DNA of 10,000 nucleotides from Magnetospirillum sp. (GTDB lineage: Bacteria; Pseudomonadota; Alphaproteobacteria; Rhodospirillales; Magnetospirillaceae): assembly GCA_020217035.1 (NCBI GenBank), contig JAIWOG010000191.1:1-10000 (forward strand), in the 5' to 3' direction. Below the pieces are notes generated by a model. It was not told where the DNA came from, did no database searches, and saw only the letters and a program-made list of their open reading frames with translations. Below, one piece after another: positions 6,178 to 10,000 of this stretch (the stretch's first letter is position 1; every line of letters starts with the position of its first letter). Both the position numbers and the translations under genes were made by a program.

Positions 6178-7482
6178 ATGGTCGCCGAGACCGACATCAC
6201 CGATCAGCCCTTTCCCATCCGTCGTCATTTCCGCCGCCTGGTGGTGCCGGCCATGGTGGCCAGCGGCTTTCTGGCCCTGGTTTGGGGCTGGGTCAGCATC
6301 AACGCCCTGGATCGCAAGGTCTATTTGGAAAACGCCCGCCGGCAGATGGAGACCGCCGTCAGCGTGGTCGAGCATACCGAGCCGGACTTGTGGAGCAGCT
6401 TGCTGTCGGGGGAATCGCCGGCCCAGATCCTGGCCGATCCGGCCCGGCTGCGGGCCAAGGAGATGCTGACCGCCTTGGCCAATGACGGCCATTTGCTGCA
6501 TCTGAAACTGTTCAACGAACGCGGCGTGGTGTTGTTTTCCAACGATCTGGCCGATCTGGGGGTGCGCGAGGACAGCGCCATCCTGCGCCAGGTCCAGGCC
6601 AGTGGCGAGGCGGCCATCGAACGCACCCAGCGCGACGGCCAGGACCTTTATGAAATCTATGTCCCCTTGCGTTCGGGCGGCCGTTCGCTGGTGTTCGAGC
6701 TTTACCAGCCGACCACGGAACTGGACGAACTGATCATGCGCAGTTTCGTCGGTTTCGCCGTTTTGCCCGGTTTCCTGATGGTCGGGTTCGGGATATGGCT
6801 GGGACGCATTGTCCGCCGGGCCCAGATCGACATCGATTCCCGCGTCGCCGCCCAGCAGACCTTGCGCAAGCAACTGGAGCGCTTCGTCTCGCACCGCGCC
6901 GGCGCCGCCGCCCGCCAGTCCCCCGAAGGTCAGGTGCCGACCACCCGTGTCGGCATGAGCCTGTTCTATTCCGACGTCCGCGACTTCACCAGCCTTGCCG
7001 AACTCAATCCGCCCAAGGCCACCGTTTCCTTCTTGAACGAATTGATGACCCGTCAAGTGGAAGTGGTGACCCGCCATGACGGCGACGTGGACAAGATGAT
7101 CGGCGACGCCCTGCTGGTCCGATTCGAAGGCGCCGACCGCGAAGCCCGCGCCCTGCTGGCGGCTCAGGAAATCCTGGCCGATCTGGCCAAGCATCCCATG
7201 GCCAGGGGGATCGGCATCGGCATTTATGACGGCGAGGCCATTCTGGGGGCCATCGGCCCGGCGGAGCGCCAGGACTTCACCGTCATCGGCGACAGCGTCA
7301 ACCTGGCCGCCCGGCTGTGCGCCCTGGCCGGCGACGGGCAATTGGTGGTGGACGAACTGGCGCTTCGCCGCTCGGGTCTGCCCGACAGCGGCTTCGGCGC
7401 GGTCGAGGAGCAACAGGTCAAGGGCCGCGCCGCCCAGGTCCGGGTCCGGCGCTGGTCACCAAGCCAAGACGTCAAACGCTGA
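6178..7482 (+). CDS. membrane-bound class III adenylate cyclase with extracytoplasmic sensor domain
   Basis: Makes cAMP from ATP in response to a probable external signal. The 434-residue product has a short cytoplasmic start, TM1 (about 21-42), an extracytoplasmic region (about 43-184) with a Cache/PAS-like segment (LKLFNERGVVLFSND), TM2 (about 189-209), a linker with RFVSHRAG, and a C-terminal cyclase domain (about 260-434). Catalytic residues are present: metal-binding Asp266 (YSDVRDF) and Asp310 (KMIGDA), the adenine-selecting pair Lys306 and Asp366 (RQDFT), and transition-state Asn375 and Arg379 (VNLAARL). The Lys/Asp pair supports ATP rather than GTP as substrate. No clear HAMP domain is seen in the short linker. 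AGGGGG (6167-6172) precedes the ATG. It lies 30 bp after the pseudouridine synthase, so is probably last in the clpS-clpA operon. Its 3' end overlaps a convergent small gene by 11 bp. Confidence 0.92.
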   Translation: MVAETDITDQPFPIRRHFRRLVVPAMVASGFLALVWGWVSINALDRKVYLENARRQMETAVSVVEHTEPDLWSSLLSGESPAQILADPARLRAKEMLTALANDGHLLHLKLFNERGVVLFSNDLADLGVREDSAILRQVQASGEAAIERTQRDGQDLYEIYVPLRSGGRSLVFELYQPTTELDELIMRSFVGFAVLPGFLMVGFGIWLGRIVRRAQIDIDSRVAAQQTLRKQLERFVSHRAGAAARQSPEGQVPTTRVGMSLFYSDVRDFTSLAELNPPKATVSFLNELMTRQVEVVTRHDGDVDKMIGDALLVRFEGADREARALLAAQEILADLAKHPMARGIGIGIYDGEAILGAIGPAERQDFTVIGDSVNLAARLCALAGDGQLVVDELALRRSGLPDSGFGAVEEQQVKGRAAQVRVRRWSPSQDVKR

Positions 7483-7675
7483 TGTCGACCACATGGCCCA
7501 GGCTGCCCTGGGCCTGGGGACGGGCGGGCGGGTGGCCCTCGATGGCGGCGGCGACCATTTGGGCGACGGCGGCGTCTTGCTGCGCCGCCTGACGCAGCAT
7601 GCGCACCCCCAAATCCTGACCGTGATGGCCTTTCCATCCGGCCAGGGACAGCTCGGTCATGCCGGTGACATCCAT
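7472..7675 (-). CDS. small YjfB-like putative motility protein
   Basis: A 67-residue product whose layout matches the YjfB-type putative motility proteins: an N-terminal MDVTGMTELSLAG, a central helix with QDLGVRMLRQAAQQDAAVAQMV, a Pro-rich break (HPPARPQ) and a short C-terminal LGHVVDISV, resembling the LGxxIDVxx end of that family. Members are about 60 residues, and Bacillus yjfB belongs to the motility regulon, but the molecular role is unknown. ATG 7675 is preferred over the in-frame ATG 7723 because AAAGGGA lies a suitable distance upstream and the 16 extra residues are unlike the family and overlap a promoter-like box. The last 11 bases overlap the cyclase gene on the other strand. The family match is from memory of the pattern, hence moderate confidence. 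Confidence 0.62.
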   Translation of the reverse strand: MDVTGMTELSLAGWKGHHGQDLGVRMLRQAAQQDAAVAQMVAAAIEGHPPARPQAQGSLGHVVDISV

Positions 7676-7711
7676 GAGTCCGGTCCCTTTGCGCACAGAA
7701 GTGGATCCGTC

Positions 7712-7741
7712 TTTATACCACAAAGCGCGGTCGTTTTTCAG
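7712..7741 (-). promoter_or_regulatory. possible promoter of the small YjfB-like gene
   Basis: On the minus strand CTGAAA (7741-7736, four of six) and TATAAA (7717-7712, five of six) are separated by 18 bp, with a predicted leader of about 30 nt. The boxes fit a housekeeping-type sigma factor better than a flagellar sigma-28 promoter (GCCGATAA is absent). Confidence 0.35.
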
Positions 7742-7763
7742 GGGTCCGAAGGTATGAGCGTGC

Positions 7764-7769
7764 TATAAC
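7764..7769 (+). promoter_or_regulatory. possible -10 box of the permease gene
   Basis: TATAAC (five of six) about 40 nt before the permease start, in the 134-bp divergent region 7676-7809. No -35 match lies at normal spacing, so this is only suggestive. Confidence 0.22.
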
Positions 7770-7809
7770 GTGTAAGGCCCAAGGGGGGCGGGCAGCATCT
7801 GGCGGACAT

Positions 7810-9039
7810 ATGGAAAACCTTATTCCGATCGTCTTCGGCCTGACCTATCTCGGCATGGCGCTGGGGCGGGTTCCGGGGCTGAAGCTTGACCGCACCGGCA
7901 TCGCCCTGATCGCCGCCGTCGTGTTGCTGGCCTCGGAAAGCGTCGCGGTGGAAGACGCCGGCGCCGCCATCGACATGCCCACCGTGCTGCTGCTGTTCGC
8001 CCTGATGCTGGTCTCGGCCCAGTTCCAGGAAGCCGGGCTTTATCGGGTAGTCGCCGGCAAGCTGGCGGTCAACGCCGGCAGCGCCGACCGGCTGCTGGGT
8101 TTCGTCATCGCCGCCGCCGGGGTGTTGTCGGCGGTGTTGGCCAACGACATCGTCGTCTTCGCCATGGCCCCCATGCTGGTGGACGGCGTGCGCGGCCGCG
8201 GCATGGACCCGCGCCCCTTCCTGCTGGGGCTGGCCGGCGGCGCCAATGCCGGCAGCGCCATGACCATCATCGGCAACCCGCAGAACATCCTGATCGGCCA
8301 GGTCGGCGGCCTGGATTTCTGGCACTTCCTGCTGGTATGCGGGGTGCCGGCGGCAATCTCCATGGTTTTGGTGTTCCTGGTCATCCGCCGTCTGTGGCGG
8401 ACGGAATTGTCCATTCCCCCGGTGCCCGCCGCCGAAGGACTGGTGCCGGCGCTGGACAGGTGGCAGACCGCCAAGGGGGTGGTGGCGGTGGCGGCGCTGT
8501 TGTTGTTGTTCGCCACCGACCTGCCGCGCGAGGTCGGCGCCTTGGCGGTGGCGGCGCCGTTGCTGCTGTCGCGACGGCTGGCCAGCCGCGACATGATCGG
8601 CGCCGTCGATTGGCACCTGCTGGTGCTGTTCGCCTGCCTGTTCGTGGTCACCGATGCCTTCGCCGCCAGCCCGTGGGCGGCCAGCGGGGTGGAATGGCTG
8701 GCCGAACGGCAATGGTTGCCCGACCGGGTGTCGGTGATGGCGCCGTTGCTGACCATCGCTTCCAACACCATCGGCAACGTGCCGGCGGTGATGGTCATCT
8801 TGTCCATGTGGCCCATCGAAGGCGACGGGCCGCTTTACGGCCTGGCGCTGTTGTCCACCTTGGCCGGCAATTTGCTGCTGGTGGGGTCGTTGGCCAACAT
8901 CATCGTCGCCGAGCGGGCCCAAGCCATGGGGGTGCGGCTGAGTTTCCTGGACTTCGCCCGCGCCGGCATCCCCATGACCCTGGCGTCCCTGGCCGTCGCC
9001 TGCGCCTGGCTGCTGCTGGGGGGCTGGATGGCCTGGTAG
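7810..9039 (+). CDS. SLC13/ArsB-NhaD-type (ion transporter superfamily) permease
   Basis: A 409-residue, very hydrophobic inner-membrane protein with roughly ten or more membrane segments. It has the two-repeat signature of the ion transporter superfamily: in the first half AND at 111-113 (VLANDIVVFAMAP) and GNPQN at 155-159, and in the second half SNTIGNVP (318-325) followed by GNLLLVGSLANIIVAE. The Asn/Pro-containing hairpins in each half usually bind the ion and the anion. Substrates in this superfamily include dicarboxylates, citrate, sulphate, arsenite and Na+/H+; the sequence does not choose among them, and there is no ars operon nearby. Start ATG 7810 has GGCGGA close upstream, slightly too near, so the ATG at 7855 is an alternative that would cut into the first membrane segment. 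The stop is one base from the end of the convergent DUF2059 gene. Confidence 0.85.
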   Translation: MENLIPIVFGLTYLGMALGRVPGLKLDRTGIALIAAVVLLASESVAVEDAGAAIDMPTVLLLFALMLVSAQFQEAGLYRVVAGKLAVNAGSADRLLGFVIAAAGVLSAVLANDIVVFAMAPMLVDGVRGRGMDPRPFLLGLAGGANAGSAMTIIGNPQNILIGQVGGLDFWHFLLVCGVPAAISMVLVFLVIRRLWRTELSIPPVPAAEGLVPALDRWQTAKGVVAVAALLLLFATDLPREVGALAVAAPLLLSRRLASRDMIGAVDWHLLVLFACLFVVTDAFAASPWAASGVEWLAERQWLPDRVSVMAPLLTIASNTIGNVPAVMVILSMWPIEGDGPLYGLALLSTLAGNLLLVGSLANIIVAERAQAMGVRLSFLDFARAGIPMTLASLAVACAWLLLGGWMAW

Positions 9040-9040
9040 G

Positions 9041-9523
9041 CTATGGCTTGCGTTCGCCGGCCTCGAAGCGCTTGATCGCCCGCTTCATGGCGTCCTCGCC
9101 GACACGTTGGCCCAAGACTTGGCTTTGCTTGGCTACCCGCTCCATCAATTGTGGCTGCGCCGTGATCACCTTGCGGCCCGTGGGCGTGTTGTAGAAGGCC
9201 AGCAACTGGTCAAGTTCGTCCTCGCTGAACGCTTGGGCGTATTCGGCCACGCCGACCGAGATGATATCGGAAGTGGCGTTGCGGAAGCCGGCCGCCATTT
9301 CCTCTTCGGCCAGTCCGAAGAAGCCGGGCGGAGCTTCCGGCAAGCTTTTGCGCAGCAACGGCATCATCGAGGCCAGTGATTGGTCTATCATCCGCAGGAT
9401 CAGCGCTTCCGCACCGCTGGTTTTCATCAAGTCGCGGGCTTTGTCGACACGGCTGTCGGCCCAGGCGGGTTGGAGAGCCGCAAGGCCCAGGACGATGGCG
9501 AACAATGGTGCCAGACGACGCAT
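9041..9523 (-). CDS. DUF2059 domain-containing exported protein
   Basis: A 160-residue protein of unknown function. Residues 1-22 are a signal peptide ending AWA, so the mature protein should be periplasmic. The C-terminal half (about 80-140) matches the DUF2059 pattern: an alpha-helical region with FSEDELDQLLAFYNTPTGRK, where the FY-x-(S/T)P-x-G motif is the family hallmark. ATG 9523 is chosen because AGAGGGG lies just upstream and the signal peptide starts there; the frame remains open further upstream without start-like sequence. It converges on the permease gene with a single base between the stops and no intrinsic terminator. The role of the family is not established; periplasmic or envelope function is inference from the signal peptide. 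Confidence 0.85.
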   Translation of the reverse strand: MRRLAPLFAIVLGLAALQPAWADSRVDKARDLMKTSGAEALILRMIDQSLASMMPLLRKSLPEAPPGFFGLAEEEMAAGFRNATSDIISVGVAEYAQAFSEDELDQLLAFYNTPTGRKVITAQPQLMERVAKQSQVLGQRVGEDAMKRAIKRFEAGERKP

Positions 9524-9551
9524 GATATCCCCTCTTGGCCAGTGTGTGCGC

Positions 9552-9580
9552 AGCCTAGGGTCAATTCCCTTAAGCGGCAA
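9552..9580 (-). promoter_or_regulatory. possible promoter of the DUF2059 gene
   Basis: Minus-strand TTGCCG (9580-9575, four of six) and TAGGCT (9557-9552, three of six) at 17-bp spacing, with a leader of about 20-25 nt before the ATG at 9523. The remaining intergenic sequence to 9704 shows nothing that I can assign. Confidence 0.3.
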
Positions 9581-9704
9581 GTATTCCGCGATGGTGACGA
9601 TCATTGGTTTTATGGTGCCGGGCTCAGGGGGGCATCTCACGGGGGGCGCCATCGGTGATGGGATGCCGTTTCGCCCATGAAGCCACTGGCGACGACATCG
9701 CTTA

Positions 9705-10000
9705 TCAGTAAGTGGGCGGTATCTGCCGCGCGGGGTCGTATCCGTCGCGCATGGCCGCCAGCAAGATCTCGGCGCAGGCGATGGCGTCGGACAGGGCGTC
9801 GTGGTGGTCAAGTGGTTGGGCCAGGAAACGGCAGACGTCGGGAAGCTTGGTGGGGCGCAGGTTCCAGGTGTCCCGCGCCGCCTTGACCGTGCAGACGAAG
9901 GGGGCCAAGGGCGCGGCGAAGCCATAGGCCCGGCAGCTTTCCGCCAGCACGCCCTTGTCGAAGGCGGCGTTGTGGGCGACCAGGAAGGGGGCGGTTTCGA
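9705..10000 (-). CDS. DnaQ-like 3'-5' exonuclease, N-terminally truncated by window edge
   Basis: The C-terminal 97 residues of a DEDDh-family 3'-5' exonuclease. VAHNAAFDKG is the Exo II motif (AHNxxFD, with the catalytic Asp), and HHDALSDAIACAE is the Exo III motif (H-x(4)-D type, with His and Asp). The Exo I motif (DxE) lies beyond the right edge. The protein ends soon after Exo III (RQIPPTY), so it is a short, single-domain exonuclease rather than a fusion. The family includes the polymerase III epsilon subunit and stand-alone nucleases; RPTKLPDVCRFL after Exo II resembles stand-alone EXOIII-domain proteins. Which substrate it acts on cannot be told from this part. The stop TGA is at 9707-9705. 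Confidence 0.88.
   Translation of the reverse strand, partial: ETAPFLVAHNAAFDKGVLAESCRAYGFAAPLAPFVCTVKAARDTWNLRPTKLPDVCRFLAQPLDHHDALSDAIACAEILLAAMRDGYDPARQIPPTY

Noticed and set aside
5257..7413. 718-codon minus-strand open frame
   Set aside because: Antisense to the pseudouridine synthase and cyclase, both with intact catalytic motifs; low-complexity shadow composition.
7738..8922. 394-codon minus-strand open frame rich in His, Gln and Gly
   Set aside because: Shadow of the permease gene, whose membrane motifs are clear; composition is typical of antisense translation of hydrophobic codons.

Overview
The window is high-GC, densely coding DNA. The gene set (a phasin directly upstream of clpS-clpA, a DUF2059 secreted protein, a class III adenylate cyclase, a YjfB-like motility protein) and the protein style suggest an alphaproteobacterium of the Rhodospirillales, most like Magnetospirillum. 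That assignment is inference from gene content, not from a search. The sequence looks chromosomal and mostly housekeeping. I found no phage genes, transposase, CRISPR array, rRNA or tRNA.

Left part (1-1641): a divergent pair. On the minus strand is an exported D-alanyl-D-alanine carboxypeptidase running off the left edge (777 to 1). On the plus strand is an uncharacterised 220-residue lipoprotein (979-1641).

Centre-left (1642-2803): a phasin gene (1826-2506) whose N-terminus carries a lysine/alanine/proline-rich, histone-H1-like segment ahead of the phasin domain. A roughly 148-bp element with terminal inverted repeats and two hairpins begins exactly at its stop codon. A strong intrinsic terminator (2682-2716) follows, and after it the clpS leader.

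Centre (2804-7482): a tight plus-strand run of clpS, clpA, an RluA-family pseudouridine synthase (GTG start inside the clpA stop) and a membrane-bound class III adenylate cyclase. Gaps are 27 bp, a 3-bp overlap and 30 bp, so one operon is likely. ClpS and ClpA recognise and unfold N-degron substrates for ClpP; the last two genes are probably co-transcribed but not functionally linked to proteolysis in any way the sequence shows.

Right part (7472-10000): a small YjfB-like gene on the minus strand overlaps the cyclase 3' end tail to tail. An ion-transporter-superfamily permease (7810-9039) converges on a DUF2059 exported protein (9523-9041) with one base between them. A DnaQ-like 3'-5' exonuclease, truncated at its 5' end by the window edge, occupies 10000-9705.

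No clear new defence or mobile system is present. The items most worth a second look are the inverted-repeat element after the phasin gene, the phasin's DNA-binding-like N-terminus, and the small motility-type gene antisense to the cyclase end.
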